Assembly (NCBI RefSeq): GCF_001028135.1
Contig: NZ_LDNM01000016.1
Span: forward strand, 1-64,000
DNA: 64,000 nucleotides
DNA from: Xenorhabdus griffiniae
GTDB taxonomy: Bacteria > Pseudomonadota > Gammaproteobacteria > Enterobacterales > Enterobacteriaceae
Reading direction: 5' to 3'
Shown: piece after piece, positions 1-12,277 of the stretch
Position numbering within the stretch: the stretch's first letter is position 1
Layout of the letters: each line of letters begins with the position of its first letter
Position numbers and translations under genes: made by a program
The notes under the pieces: model-generated
Seen by the model: the letters and a program-made list of their open reading frames with translations, nothing else
Database searches by the model: none
Told to the model about the DNA's origin: nothing

Positions 1-332
1 ACAGCTCTTTACTCGAAGCAACCTGTTTATTTTTGACTAAAAAACATTCGTGATCTTGCCCTGATGTGTTTCCCATTGTTGAAGGCAGTGAAAATTTAAA
101 GAGTCATGGAAAATCGATCGCCGTAGAGGGGATGCACACAGCGTGTGGTGCCAAACTGATCGCCAGCCAAAAAGAGTTTCTCGCTTAATAAAACCATACT
201 GACGCACTGCGCTTGTCTTCTCCATGTTATCGGGCTAATACATTAGCCGATAACATGGAGAGCTGAAAAAAACAGGTGGTGATGAGTCCGTCATGTTTTA
301 ACTTGGTTAATCAACGGCTGAAATTCTTCACA
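1..332. other. Gene-free end of window downstream of barA
   Basis: No convincing gene is visible here. A 62-codon open frame on the minus strand (37-225) has no recognisable family and its start lies inside a palindrome. The one clear structure is the near-perfect inverted repeat at 219-261, listed separately. Confidence 0.5.
219..261. repeat. Near-perfect inverted repeat (hairpin)
   Basis: The arms TCTCCATGTTATCGG (219-233) and its exact complement (247-261) continue inward as CTAA/TTAG around a TACA loop, giving about 19 paired bases with one bulged G. There is no T-run on either side, so it does not look like an intrinsic terminator. It could be a protein-binding palindrome or the relic of a small mobile element. 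Confidence 0.6.
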
Positions 333-2717
333 TTACCCCATCGCGTTTAAATCATCATGTACAAGAGCAACGGTACAAGGCACTTTCAGGACTGTCGCCT
401 CAAGTACATCAGGAGTGGCTGCTATGACGTGATTGATCTCATCCATAAACTCCAGCAATTCTGGCTCCAGATCAGTTAGGGCAACCCCTTGTTGCAGTTG
501 TTTTTCAACCAATTCGCAAATGGCTTTCAGTTTAGGAACACCGTTATAGCAACAACTGCCGTGCAGTTGGTGGACATGGTGCTGAAAGTGTTTGCGGATT
601 GCTTCACCATCGGTGGTTAAAGCCTGTTTAATCATTCCCTTCATGTCGGGCAATGATTTTACCAGCATTTCCAGCATCTCCCGCGCCAATGATTCTTTGC
701 CGGCGGTTTGCTTTAATGCCATCTCCCAGTCAATAGCGTGTAGTTTTTTCCGGGGGCAATATTGATTCAGCAATGCTTTCAGGCAGTTTTCATCCAAGGG
801 CTTGGAAAGACAGTCAATAAACGGTGCATTCTTCGCCTCGTGGCAGGCAAAGGCTGTAACCGCCACAATCGGCGTCTCTTTATGCGGGGGCAATTGTCGG
901 ATCTGCTCAGAGGTTTGGATACCATCCATATCTGCCATCTGAATATCCATCAAAATCAGATCCAGCGAATGCTGTTTCGCTATTTCCAGCGCCTCCATGC
1001 CATTACTGCACAGAAAGGTATTTTCAACCAGTTCATGCAGCAGTGTACCGATCAATTTCAGGTTAGCGGAATTATCGTCTACTGCCATAACGGTCATGGG
1101 TAAACGCGATGATGCAGAACAGATTGGCCGATGTTCTGGCAATGACCCGAATGAATACGCCTCTTTTTCCAGCCAGATATCAAAGTAAAATACCGTTCCT
1201 TTAGCGACTTCACTGGTAAAGTCAATGTCTCCTTTCATTTCACTGACCAGTCGCTTAGTGATGCTTAATCCCAGTCCGGTTCCCCCATAATGGCGGGTAA
1301 TGCTGGCATCTGCTTGATTGAAGGCCTGGAACAGAATCGGACGGTATTCGGGTTTGATACCGATACCTGTATCAGTCACGGTAAAATCGATCTGGACAAG
1401 ATGGTGGTGGTGCTGGCGTAATTTGATATCCAGCGTGACACAGCCTTTATCCGTGAATTTAATGGCATTACCAATCAGGTTAGTCAGTATTTGCTGTAAG
1501 CGAATAGGATCGCCAATCATCAAATTGGGTAACTTCTCATCAATATGGTAATGCAGGGGAAGATTTTTCGCGTTGGCAGCCGGTGTTAGCAGTTCGATAA
1601 CTTCATTGACGGTATCCCTTAGCAGAAAAGGGACTTGATCCAATACCAGTTTATTGGATTCCAGCCGTGAGAAATCCAGAATATCATTGATGATTTTCAG
1701 TAGGTTATTGGCTGATCTATCAATGACATACAGATACTCCATCTGCTGTGGTGTAATGGGAGTTTTTAACATCTGGCGGGTAAAGCCAATGACGCCATTA
1801 AGCGGCGTGCGTAATTCGTGGGACATATTGGCCAGAAATTCCGTTTTGATCCTGACCGCCTCTTGGGCGCGTTTTTTAGCGATAGTCAGTTCAACATTCT
1901 GAATTTCTAACTGTTCCATCGTAATTTGCAGGTCGGAAGTGGCTTGATCGATATGAAGCTGCATCTCATCTTTGTATTTCGAGAGCGATTCTGCCACGGT
2001 GTTGATACCATTCTGGAGTGCGGATAACTCCCCAGGCATGGCGCCTGTTACACGGCTGTTCAGTTGTCCCTGCCGGATACGATCAACGGCTTCAACCATG
2101 CAGTTCAGGGGCTGGGTGACTTTGCGCACCAGCACATGGGCAAACAGTGCTGTTCCTCCAAGACACAGAATCAGTAGAACGATGGAGGTAGCAATCTCCT
2201 TGTATTGCTGGAGCTGGGCGGCGCGTAAGTCTAAATCAATAGCGATATAGCCAACCGGCAGCGCATCGCTGGTGGAAGTGTTCCAGGGGTTAGGGGAGGC
2301 GGTTTCTGAGGTAATTGGCATCTTCAGGATGATACTGTTGCCGTATTCCGTTTTGGACAAGGTTGTGGGCATGGCTTCGTTGGCTGTGAGCCTCAAGCGA
2401 TTGACATCATACTTGTCATTCGAAATATCGAATAACTTGTTATGCTTATCAAAGATCGCAATTGCCCTGACAATTTCAGAGTTTCGGCGGTGCAGGCTGT
2501 TTATCAGTGCGTCAACTTGCTGGCAATTGTCCAGATTAATGCCAACCTCGCTGGCGATGGATAAGGGTTCAATAATGCTGATCCCACTGCGAACTATCAG
2601 GCTCTTTAACTCGTAATAGCGGTATGAGATAAATGATATACTCACAAGCGTTCCGACCAGTAAAACAGGAACCAATATCAGGCTCATCATACGGGTGCGT
2701 AGGCTATATTTGGTCAT
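333..2717 (-). CDS. barA: Hybrid sensor histidine kinase BarA (short form)
   Basis: Membrane-bound tripartite sensor kinase; in E. coli and relatives BarA phosphorylates the response regulator UvrY/GacA, which drives the Csr small RNAs. Visible order: transmembrane segment about 12-32, periplasmic region, second transmembrane segment about 176-196, HAMP, dimerisation domain with phospho-acceptor His300 (SHELRTP), ATPase boxes (NAIKFTDKG near 417, DTGIGIK near 449, GTGLGLS near 479), receiver with Asp591 and Lys639, and a C-terminal HPt with His719 (HQLHGSC). At 794 residues it is about 120 shorter than E. coli BarA (918). The ATPase domain runs into the true receiver with only a short linker, so the degenerate middle receiver is missing. 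The true receiver also appears about four residues short before its Lys loop. It diverges from rlmD with a very short shared upstream region. Confidence 0.93.
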   Translation of the reverse strand: MTKYSLRTRMMSLILVPVLLVGTLVSISFISYRYYELKSLIVRSGISIIEPLSIASEVGINLDNCQQVDALINSLHRRNSEIVRAIAIFDKHNKLFDISNDKYDVNRLRLTANEAMPTTLSKTEYGNSIILKMPITSETASPNPWNTSTSDALPVGYIAIDLDLRAAQLQQYKEIATSIVLLILCLGGTALFAHVLVRKVTQPLNCMVEAVDRIRQGQLNSRVTGAMPGELSALQNGINTVAESLSKYKDEMQLHIDQATSDLQITMEQLEIQNVELTIAKKRAQEAVRIKTEFLANMSHELRTPLNGVIGFTRQMLKTPITPQQMEYLYVIDRSANNLLKIINDILDFSRLESNKLVLDQVPFLLRDTVNEVIELLTPAANAKNLPLHYHIDEKLPNLMIGDPIRLQQILTNLIGNAIKFTDKGCVTLDIKLRQHHHHLVQIDFTVTDTGIGIKPEYRPILFQAFNQADASITRHYGGTGLGLSITKRLVSEMKGDIDFTSEVAKGTVFYFDIWLEKEAYSFGSLPEHRPICSASSRLPMTVMAVDDNSANLKLIGTLLHELVENTFLCSNGMEALEIAKQHSLDLILMDIQMADMDGIQTSEQIRQLPPHKETPIVAVTAFACHEAKNAPFIDCLSKPLDENCLKALLNQYCPRKKLHAIDWEMALKQTAGKESLAREMLEMLVKSLPDMKGMIKQALTTDGEAIRKHFQHHVHQLHGSCCYNGVPKLKAICELVEKQLQQGVALTDLEPELLEFMDEINHVIAATPDVLEATVLKVPCTVALVHDDLNAMG

Positions 2718-2770
2718 AAGCGTCCATTGTGGGAAAATCAGAACTCAATTTTTCAACGTCAGTCAGAATC

Positions 2771-4108
2771 ATGGTGCAATTTTACTCCCCAAATCGTCGT
2801 TCCGTAAACCGGGGCATTATTTCCGTTACCGCAGATAACCTTGATGCACAAGGGCAAGGCATTGCTCGTCATCAGGGAAAAACTATTTTTATTGCAGGAT
2901 TATTGCCGGGTGAGCAGGCACAAATCCAACTGACAGAAGAAAAACGGCAATTTGCTAAAGCTAAGGTCGTGAAAAGGCTCTCAGATAGCCCGCAGCGCGT
3001 AGCACCTCACTGCCCACATTTTAAAGTGTGCGGCGGGTGCCAACAACAACACGTTGCCACTGAGCTGCAAGTTAAAACTAAAGCCAGTGTACTGGAACAC
3101 CTGATCCAACGGGAAACCGGAATTAGCATCAGTGCCGAATCCATCATTCGCAGCCCGGAATATGGCTACCGGCGCAGGGCCAGGCTCGGCCTGCAATATC
3201 ACGCCAAACAACAGACATTGTTGATGGGATTTCGCCAGCGTCAGACCAACGATTTGGTGAATATTAAACGCTGTCCTGTTATGCGTCCTGAATTAGAACA
3301 ATTATTGCAGCCGCTGTACCTGTGCCTGAATAGCCTGTATGCAGTAAAACGCTTAGGGCATGTGGAATTGGTTCTGGCTGAGAGTGGGCCACTCGTCGTG
3401 TTGCGCCATCTTGATCCACTTAAGCAGGAAGATCAGGAAACACTGCGCATTTTTTCGGCGCAGTACAATGTCGCTATTTATCTGCTTGGTGATGAAAAAT
3501 CCCTTGAACCCTTGATGGAAGGGCAAACCGCACCGTGGTATCAGGTGAATGGATTGAAATTGGTGTTCAGCCCGCAAGATTTTATTCAGGTGAATGATGC
3601 CGTTAACCAACAAATGGTTGCACAGGCGTTGGCGTGGCTGGATTTACAATCAACAGACAGGGTATTGGATCTGTTTTGTGGCATGGGAAATTTTACCCTG
3701 CCGATCGCCACGAAAGTACAGGCAACCGTGGGTGTGGAAGGGGTTGCTGAACTGGTGGTGAGCGGGCAATATAACGCCCGGCTCAATAAACTTAATAACG
3801 TCGATTTTTTTCATGAAAATCTGGAATCGGATATTCACCAACAGCCCTGGGCCGCACAAGGGTTCAATAAAGTGCTGCTGGACCCTGCCCGCGCTGGTGC
3901 GGCGGGTGTTATGGCACATATTGTAAAATTGGTCCCTGAAAAAGTGGTTTACGTTTCCTGTAACCCCACAACACTCGCGCGGGATAGCAAGGTCTTGTTG
4001 GCGGCGGGTTATCATCTTGTCAGTGTGCGGATGCTGGATATGTTTCCACACACCGGCCATCTAGAGTCTATGGCGCTGTTCAGCAGTGAGCCAATAGATA
4101 TCGAGTAG
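2771..4108 (+). CDS. rlmD: 23S rRNA (uracil-1939-C5)-methyltransferase RlmD
   Basis: SAM-dependent methyltransferase making m5U1939 in 23S rRNA (formerly RumA). From the chosen ATG the protein is 445 residues: an N-terminal TRAM RNA-binding domain (about 1-70), Fe-S ligands Cys81, Cys87, Cys90 and Cys168, a Rossmann fold with [13 protein letters not shown] near 299, and nucleophile Cys397 in [12 protein letters not shown]. An in-frame ATG at 2729 would add 14 residues not present in the E. coli protein, so the start MVQFYS at 2771 is preferred. It is followed after 9 bp by relA, the same order as in E. coli. Confidence 0.95.
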   Translation: MVQFYSPNRRSVNRGIISVTADNLDAQGQGIARHQGKTIFIAGLLPGEQAQIQLTEEKRQFAKAKVVKRLSDSPQRVAPHCPHFKVCGGCQQQHVATELQVKTKASVLEHLIQRETGISISAESIIRSPEYGYRRRARLGLQYHAKQQTLLMGFRQRQTNDLVNIKRCPVMRPELEQLLQPLYLCLNSLYAVKRLGHVELVLAESGPLVVLRHLDPLKQEDQETLRIFSAQYNVAIYLLGDEKSLEPLMEGQTAPWYQVNGLKLVFSPQDFIQVNDAVNQQMVAQALAWLDLQSTDRVLDLFCGMGNFTLPIATKVQATVGVEGVAELVVSGQYNARLNKLNNVDFFHENLESDIHQQPWAAQGFNKVLLDPARAGAAGVMAHIVKLVPEKVVYVSCNPTTLARDSKVLLAAGYHLVSVRMLDMFPHTGHLESMALFSSEPIDIE

Positions 4109-4117
4109 GGAGAAATT

Positions 4118-6352
4118 ATGGTTGCGGTAAGAAGTGCGCATCTCACACCGGCAGGTGAATTTGCGGTCAATAAGTGGATCGCGAGTTTAAACATTACTAA
4201 CCCACAATCCAGTGAAAAGTTGGTTGAAACCTGGCGATATTGTCACGAAAAAGTCCAGGGTCACCCTAATGCGGAACTGTTGCTATGGCGCGGTGTGGAA
4301 ATGGTGGAGATCCTGTCCACATTGAGCATGGATAATGACAGTATGCGTGCTGCGCTGCTTTTTCCCATCCTTAATGCCGGACTACTCGATAGCGAAACCG
4401 TGACAGAAACATTTGGCAAGGGCATCACGAATCTGGTGCATGGTGTATTGGACATGGATGCCATTCGCCAACTGAAAGCCACTCATACCGATGCGACTTG
4501 CTCGGTACAGGTCGATAATGTTCGCCGGATGCTGCTGGCGATGGTGGAAGATTTTCGTTGTGTGATTATCAAGCTGGCGGAACGCATTGCCCATTTGCGG
4601 GAAGTGAAAGAGGCCAGTGAAGATGAGCGGGTGCTGGCTGCCAAAGAGTGTTCCAATATCTATGCTCCGCTTGCCAACCGGCTGGGAATTGGGCAGCTCA
4701 AATGGGAGCTGGAAGATTTCTGTTTCCGCTACTTGCATCCCGATGAATATAAGAAAATTGCTAAGTTACTGCATGAGCGCCGAATTGATCGTGAACAGTA
4801 TATCGAGAAATTTGTAACGACTTTGCGTAAATATATGCTGAAAGAGGGCGTCCGTGCTGAAATATACGGGCGTCCGAAGCACATTTACAGCATTTGGCGC
4901 AAAATGCAGAAAAAATCCCTCGCCTTTGATGAACTATTTGACGTGCGCGCTGTGCGGATTGTTGTCGAGCGTTTGCAGGATTGCTACGGAGCGCTGGGAA
5001 TAGTGCACACTCACTATCGTCACTTGCCGGATGAATTCGACGATTACGTTGCCAACCCGAAACCGAATGGTTATCAATCGATTCATACCGTCGTCTTGGG
5101 ACCGAATGGTAAAACGCTTGAGATCCAGATCCGTACTCGTCAGATGCATGATGATGCAGAACTTGGCGTCGCGGCGCATTGGAAATACAAAGAAGGCACT
5201 GCGATTGGTGGTAAATCCGATAGTTATGAAAGCCGTATTGCCTGGCTGCGGAAACTGATCGCATGGCAGGAAGAGATGGCGGATAGCGGCGAAATGCTGG
5301 ATGAAGTGCGCAGTCAGGTGTTTGACGATCGCGTTTATGTCTTTACGCCAAAAGGAGATGTGATTGATTTGCCAATTGGCTCCACGCCGTTGGATTTTGC
5401 CTATCACATTCACAGTGATGTCGGCCATCGCTGCATTGGGGCAAAAATTGGCGGACGTATCGTACCATTCAGCTATCAGCTTCAGATGGGTGATCAGATT
5501 GAAATCATTACCCAGAAACAACCAAATCCAAGCCGTGACTGGTTAAACCCTAACCTTGGCTATGTGACGACCAGCCGTGGGCGCGCCAAAATCCACAATT
5601 GGTTCCGTAAGCAAGATCGTGACAAAAACATCATTGCCGGCCGCCAGATGCTGGACAATGAACTGGCCCATCAGGGGATCACGGTCAAGGAAGCAGAGAA
5701 AGAGCTGATTGCCCGTTATAATGTCCACACGTTGGAAGAAGTATTGGCGGGCATTGGCGTTGGTGATATCCGCATTCACCAGTTAGTGAATTTCCTGCAA
5801 AGCAAATTCAATAAAATTACGGCGGAAGAAGAAGATCGCGAAGCGCTTCGCAATCTGGAGAACAAAACTTATACGCCCCGTAATACCAGCAAAAATAATG
5901 GCCGTATTGTCGTGGAAGGGGTAGGCAACTTAATGCATCACATTGCCCGTTGTTGCCAGCCTATCCCCGGTGATGAAATTATTGGATTTATTACACGCGG
6001 GCGAGGGATCTCCATCCACCGTGCTGATTGTGATCAGTTGGCGGAACTCGAAGCCAGTTCACCGGAAAGGATAGTCGATGCCGTGTGGGGGGAGAGTTAT
6101 TCCAGCGGCTATTCACTGGTGGTACGCGTTGTTGCCAATGACCGCAGTGGATTATTGCGTGACATCACGACCATCCTCGCCAATGAGAAAATTAATGTGT
6201 TGGGCGTCAGCAGCCGTAGTGATGTTAAGCAACAGCTTGCCACCATTGATATGAACATTGAAATTTATAACTTGCAAGTGCTTGGGCGGGTATTGGCGAA
6301 GCTCAATCAGTTGTCTGATGTGATTGAAGCCAGACGCTTGCACGGTCATTGA
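4118..6352 (+). CDS. relA: GTP pyrophosphokinase RelA ((p)ppGpp synthetase I)
   Basis: Ribosome-associated synthetase that makes (p)ppGpp from ATP and GTP/GDP when uncharged tRNA enters the A site; 744 residues, the usual enterobacterial length. The N-terminal third resembles a hydrolase domain but lacks a recognisable HD motif, as in monofunctional RelA. The synthetase domain has the RelA-type EFDD motif near residue 305, followed by NPKPNGYQSIHT. A TGS domain starts near 406 (VYVFTPKGD), a Cys-containing zinc-finger segment lies near 607 (HHIARCCQP), and an ACT domain begins near 665. GGAG lies just before the ATG. The stop is 17 bp upstream of mazG. Confidence 0.96.
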   Translation: MVAVRSAHLTPAGEFAVNKWIASLNITNPQSSEKLVETWRYCHEKVQGHPNAELLLWRGVEMVEILSTLSMDNDSMRAALLFPILNAGLLDSETVTETFGKGITNLVHGVLDMDAIRQLKATHTDATCSVQVDNVRRMLLAMVEDFRCVIIKLAERIAHLREVKEASEDERVLAAKECSNIYAPLANRLGIGQLKWELEDFCFRYLHPDEYKKIAKLLHERRIDREQYIEKFVTTLRKYMLKEGVRAEIYGRPKHIYSIWRKMQKKSLAFDELFDVRAVRIVVERLQDCYGALGIVHTHYRHLPDEFDDYVANPKPNGYQSIHTVVLGPNGKTLEIQIRTRQMHDDAELGVAAHWKYKEGTAIGGKSDSYESRIAWLRKLIAWQEEMADSGEMLDEVRSQVFDDRVYVFTPKGDVIDLPIGSTPLDFAYHIHSDVGHRCIGAKIGGRIVPFSYQLQMGDQIEIITQKQPNPSRDWLNPNLGYVTTSRGRAKIHNWFRKQDRDKNIIAGRQMLDNELAHQGITVKEAEKELIARYNVHTLEEVLAGIGVGDIRIHQLVNFLQSKFNKITAEEEDREALRNLENKTYTPRNTSKNNGRIVVEGVGNLMHHIARCCQPIPGDEIIGFITRGRGISIHRADCDQLAELEASSPERIVDAVWGESYSSGYSLVVRVVANDRSGLLRDITTILANEKINVLGVSSRSDVKQQLATIDMNIEIYNLQVLGRVLAKLNQLSDVIEARRLHGH

Positions 6353-6369
6353 TTAAGACATGGATTAAG

Positions 6370-7161
6370 ATGAAACCGAACGCTATTGAACGACTGAAGG
6401 GAATAATGGCGCAGTTGCGCCATCCCCAGGATGGCTGTCCTTGGGACAAAGTACAAACCTCAGCCACGATTGCCCCTTATACTCTGGAAGAAACCTATGA
6501 AGTGCTTGATGCGATTGAGCGCAATGATGTCAGCGCCCTAAAAGAAGAGCTGGGGGATCTGCTGTTTCATATCGTATTTTATGCCCAGATGGCGCAGGAA
6601 CAGCAACAGTTCGAGTTTGACGATATCTGTGAGGCGGTGTGTGACAAACTGGAGCGCCGCCATCCCCATATTTTCAATCAACAAGCAGGTATCAGCGGCG
6701 AAGAGGCGATAGGCAGTTGGGAACAACGCAAAGCCGCAGAACGGGCTGAAAAAGATCAGCATTCGGTGCTGGATGATATTCCCGTCAGTCTGCCGGCCTT
6801 GATGAAGGCGTATAAAATCCAGAAACGCTGCGCTTCGGTCGGGTTTGATTGGGATACTCTTGGTCCCGTGCTGGACAAAGTTTATGAAGAAATTGATGAA
6901 GTCATGGACGAAGCGAAGCAGGCGGTGGTTGATAAAGATCGACTGGAAGAAGAGTTGGGAGATTTACTGTTTTCGGTGGTTAATTTATCCCGTCATTTGG
7001 GGCATAAGCCGGAGATTGCACTACAAAAAGCCTGCCGGAAATTCGAAAACCGTTTCCGTCATGTCGAAAAATTGATCCTCGACAAAGGATTGTCACTGGA
7101 AACGGCTACATTAGATGAAATGGAAGCGATGTGGCAGCGAGTGAAAAGTCAGAAGGGATAG
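6370..7161 (+). CDS. mazG: Nucleoside triphosphate pyrophosphohydrolase MazG
   Basis: Hydrolyses (d)NTPs to monophosphates and pyrophosphate; in E. coli linked to control of ppGpp-dependent death. From ATG 6370 the protein is 263 residues, the E. coli length, and begins close to MKPNAIERL. A TTG at 6349 overlapping the relA stop would add seven residues with no support. Two MazG-type all-alpha repeats are visible, each with the acidic metal-binding pattern EELGDLLF (near 60 and 194). In E. coli the mazEF toxin-antitoxin genes sit between relA and mazG; here they are absent and mazG follows relA directly. Confidence 0.94.
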   Translation: MKPNAIERLKGIMAQLRHPQDGCPWDKVQTSATIAPYTLEETYEVLDAIERNDVSALKEELGDLLFHIVFYAQMAQEQQQFEFDDICEAVCDKLERRHPHIFNQQAGISGEEAIGSWEQRKAAERAEKDQHSVLDDIPVSLPALMKAYKIQKRCASVGFDWDTLGPVLDKVYEEIDEVMDEAKQAVVDKDRLEEELGDLLFSVVNLSRHLGHKPEIALQKACRKFENRFRHVEKLILDKGLSLETATLDEMEAMWQRVKSQKG

Positions 7162-7329
7162 CAATCACAAAAAAGGTGGAAATAGCGAAAAGGATGTCGC
7201 TTAAACAACTGAATAACCTGAGTCGGATGAAAAAATTTTACACCAATAACTTAATGAATTTAAAGAGAAAGAAGGGTGTTTTTTTCGCCGTGCTGCTGTT
7301 TATGTGGCACCTTACCCCGTTTAGATGGT

Positions 7330-7358
7330 TTGTAGCGAAATTAAGGTTAGGGTATACT
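7330..7358 (+). promoter_or_regulatory. Probable sigma-70 promoter for pyrG
   Basis: TTGTAG (7330-7335) and TATACT (7353-7358) are separated by exactly 17 bp and lie about 57 bp upstream of the pyrG ATG, inside the roughly 250 bp mazG-pyrG gap. Assignment is by sequence match only. Confidence 0.6.
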
Positions 7359-7399
7359 GCTTTCCCGTCCTGTTATATTCATCATCCTTTTAAACCTAA

Positions 7400-9052
<1,653 letters not shown>

Positions 9053-9130
9053 GATATGGGGCAATGGATTGAAATTAAGCTAATTTGCTTTTAAGGGCAT
9101 CACTATTTAAGGAAATAGTTTTATTTTTAA

Positions 9131-10471
<1,341 letters not shown>

Positions 10472-10514
10472 TTGTCGGTTTTTTCCTTTAAAAAATAAAA
10501 ATTATTTATGTTTT

Positions 10515-10545
10515 GGCGGAAGGGAGTCGTCTCTTTCGCCTTCTT
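10515..10545 (+). terminator. Possible eno terminator
   Basis: GGCGGAAGGGAG pairs with CTCTTTCGCC (two G-U pairs) around a short loop, and TTCTTATT follows. It lies 44 bp after the eno stop. The T-run is weak. Confidence 0.45.
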
Positions 10546-10823
10546 ATTGAAAGAAAATTTTATTTTTTATGCCGGTACTTATCTTAAGTGCAGGATGAAA
10601 GTGTGATATAACAACAGAAATTCAGTTCTTTTTTTGAACAATAATGCAGTGGCCAGACAAATCCCGCGTAGCAGATCCCAAAATTATACAACTCGTATTT
10701 TATTCCTTGTTAATACTCCTTATTATTTCATTTGTAATGTAATTCTTTAACATTTGTGACAATGATTCATCAATTATTCTTTTTACATTACAGAGTTATG
10801 TTTCATTGTTTTATGGAGTCTTC
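10546..10823. other. AT-rich upstream region of the DASS transporter
   Basis: About 280 bp without a coding frame of interest between the eno hairpin and the transporter start. It presumably carries the transporter promoter. A TGTGA half-site near 10755 has no matching second half at CRP spacing, so I do not call a CRP site. Confidence 0.4.
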
Positions 10824-12209
10824 ATGGACGCTTCTGAATCTTTAACCCCAGCGATTGGGCCTACACCCTCAAATAAAAGAGGCTTAATTATTCTCGCGCT
10901 GGACATCATTTTGCTTGTGATATTGCTTAAGTTTTTGCCCTATGGGGAAAAAGCAAATACGGGCTTGGCATTAATGGTATTTGTTGGCGTGTTATGGTTA
11001 ACGGAAGCCATTCATGTCACCATTACTGCGCTGTGTATTCCTATTCTGGCGGTCGGCATGGGATTGATGAATACCGGCGATGCACTGAAATCTTTTGCCA
11101 ACCCGATAATCTTTTTGTTCTTCGGTGGCTTTGCACTGGCAACAGCGCTACATATCCAAGGCTTGGACAGATTAATCGCTAATCGTCTGTTGATGATTGC
11201 CCGTGGGCGTTTATCTGTGGCGGTATTGCTGATATTTGGTATTACTGCCCTGCTTTCTATGTGGATAAGCAACACGGCAACTGCTGCCATGATGTTACCA
11301 CTGATCCTCGGTATTCTGGCGAATCTGGATGTACGTACTGAGCGCAATACCTTTGTTTTTGTGCTGCTTGGTGTTGCCTATAGCGCCAGCATCGGTGGCT
11401 TGGGGACATTGGTAGGTAGCCCACCCAATGCTATCGCTGCCGCCCAATTAGGTATGGATTTCTTTACATGGATGAAATACGGCGTACCAATGGTCATTGT
11501 TCTTATGCCAGTCATGATTGGGGTGATGTACCTCATGTTACGCCCAAATTTGAACCACAAATTTGATCTGGAATTGGAGCACCTGGAATGGAATGGTAAG
11601 CGTGTTATTGCCATGGGCATTTTCCTGCTAACCGTAGTGTGCTGGATTTTCAGTTCATTGATTAGTGATGCACTCGGCGGTGTCAAAGATCTGGATACGA
11701 TTATTGCAGTGAGTGCCGCTATCCTGATTGGTATCACTGGGGTATCAACATGGTCGCAGATTCAAAATAACACTGAATGGGGCGTATTGATGCTGTTCGG
11801 TGGTGGTCTGACGTTGAGTGCCGTTTTGAAAAATTCCGGTGCCAGTGAAGTTATGGCAAATGGGATGGCGGAGGCTTTCGGTGCCAGCCCTTGGTTTGTG
11901 ATCATCATTGCGATTGCTACGTTTATTATCTTCCTGACAGAATTTACCAGTAATACTGCAAGCGCCGCGCTACTTGTACCTATTTTTGCCACAGTTGCAG
12001 AAGCGCTGGGAATGCCGATTATGGTTTTGACCATGATAATTGGTATCGGGGCATCCTGTGCATTTATGCTACCTGTTGCAACACCTCCTAACGCGATTGT
12101 TTATGGCACCGGCTATATCAAACAAGTTGAAATGGTCAGAGTAGGCATAGTGCTGAATTTGGTATGTATTGCCATTATTTCTGCGATTGCCTGGTTTTTC
12201 TGGTTGTAA
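10824..12209 (+). CDS. DASS family sodium/dicarboxylate symporter (SLC13/VcINDY-like)
   Basis: Inner-membrane transporter of the divalent anion:sodium symporter family, likely importing C4-dicarboxylates such as succinate, fumarate or malate with Na+. 461 residues from ATG 10824 (GGAG at 10815-10818); a TTG at 10806 would add six residues. The two-fold repeat signatures are present: SNTATAAMMLPL in the first half and TSNTASAALLVP in the second. The family C-terminal motif LPVATPPNAIVYGTGYI follows. About eleven hydrophobic helices or hairpins are visible. It stands alone, convergent with the aldehyde dehydrogenase. The substrate is inferred from family; sulfate or citrate is possible. Confidence 0.85.
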   Translation: MDASESLTPAIGPTPSNKRGLIILALDIILLVILLKFLPYGEKANTGLALMVFVGVLWLTEAIHVTITALCIPILAVGMGLMNTGDALKSFANPIIFLFFGGFALATALHIQGLDRLIANRLLMIARGRLSVAVLLIFGITALLSMWISNTATAAMMLPLILGILANLDVRTERNTFVFVLLGVAYSASIGGLGTLVGSPPNAIAAAQLGMDFFTWMKYGVPMVIVLMPVMIGVMYLMLRPNLNHKFDLELEHLEWNGKRVIAMGIFLLTVVCWIFSSLISDALGGVKDLDTIIAVSAAILIGITGVSTWSQIQNNTEWGVLMLFGGGLTLSAVLKNSGASEVMANGMAEAFGASPWFVIIIAIATFIIFLTEFTSNTASAALLVPIFATVAEALGMPIMVLTMIIGIGASCAFMLPVATPPNAIVYGTGYIKQVEMVRVGIVLNLVCIAIISAIAWFFWL

Positions 12210-12249
12210 TTCCTTCTGACTCTTAATGTTTAAATAAGCCATGCTCAAA

Positions 12250-12273
12250 ATCGCCACCCTTGCAGGTGGCGAT
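12250..12273. terminator. Bidirectional hairpin between convergent genes
   Basis: ATCGCCACC and GGTGGCGAT form a 9 bp stem around CTTGCA, placed between the transporter stop and the aldehyde dehydrogenase stop. On the minus strand it is followed by TTTGAG and on the plus strand by TGTGTT, so the T-runs are weak. Confidence 0.55.
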
Positions 12274-12277
12274 TGTG

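Noticed and set aside
37-225. 62-codon minus-strand open frame at the left edge
   Set aside because: No recognisable family, composition unlike neighbours, and its start lies within the 219-261 palindrome.
4934-5521. 195-codon open frame antisense to relA
   Set aside because: Lies entirely opposite the conserved RelA synthetase and TGS coding sequence; no homology recognised.
10741-10790. CRP site upstream of the DASS transporter
   Set aside because: Only a TGTGA half-site is clear; the second half does not match at the required spacing.
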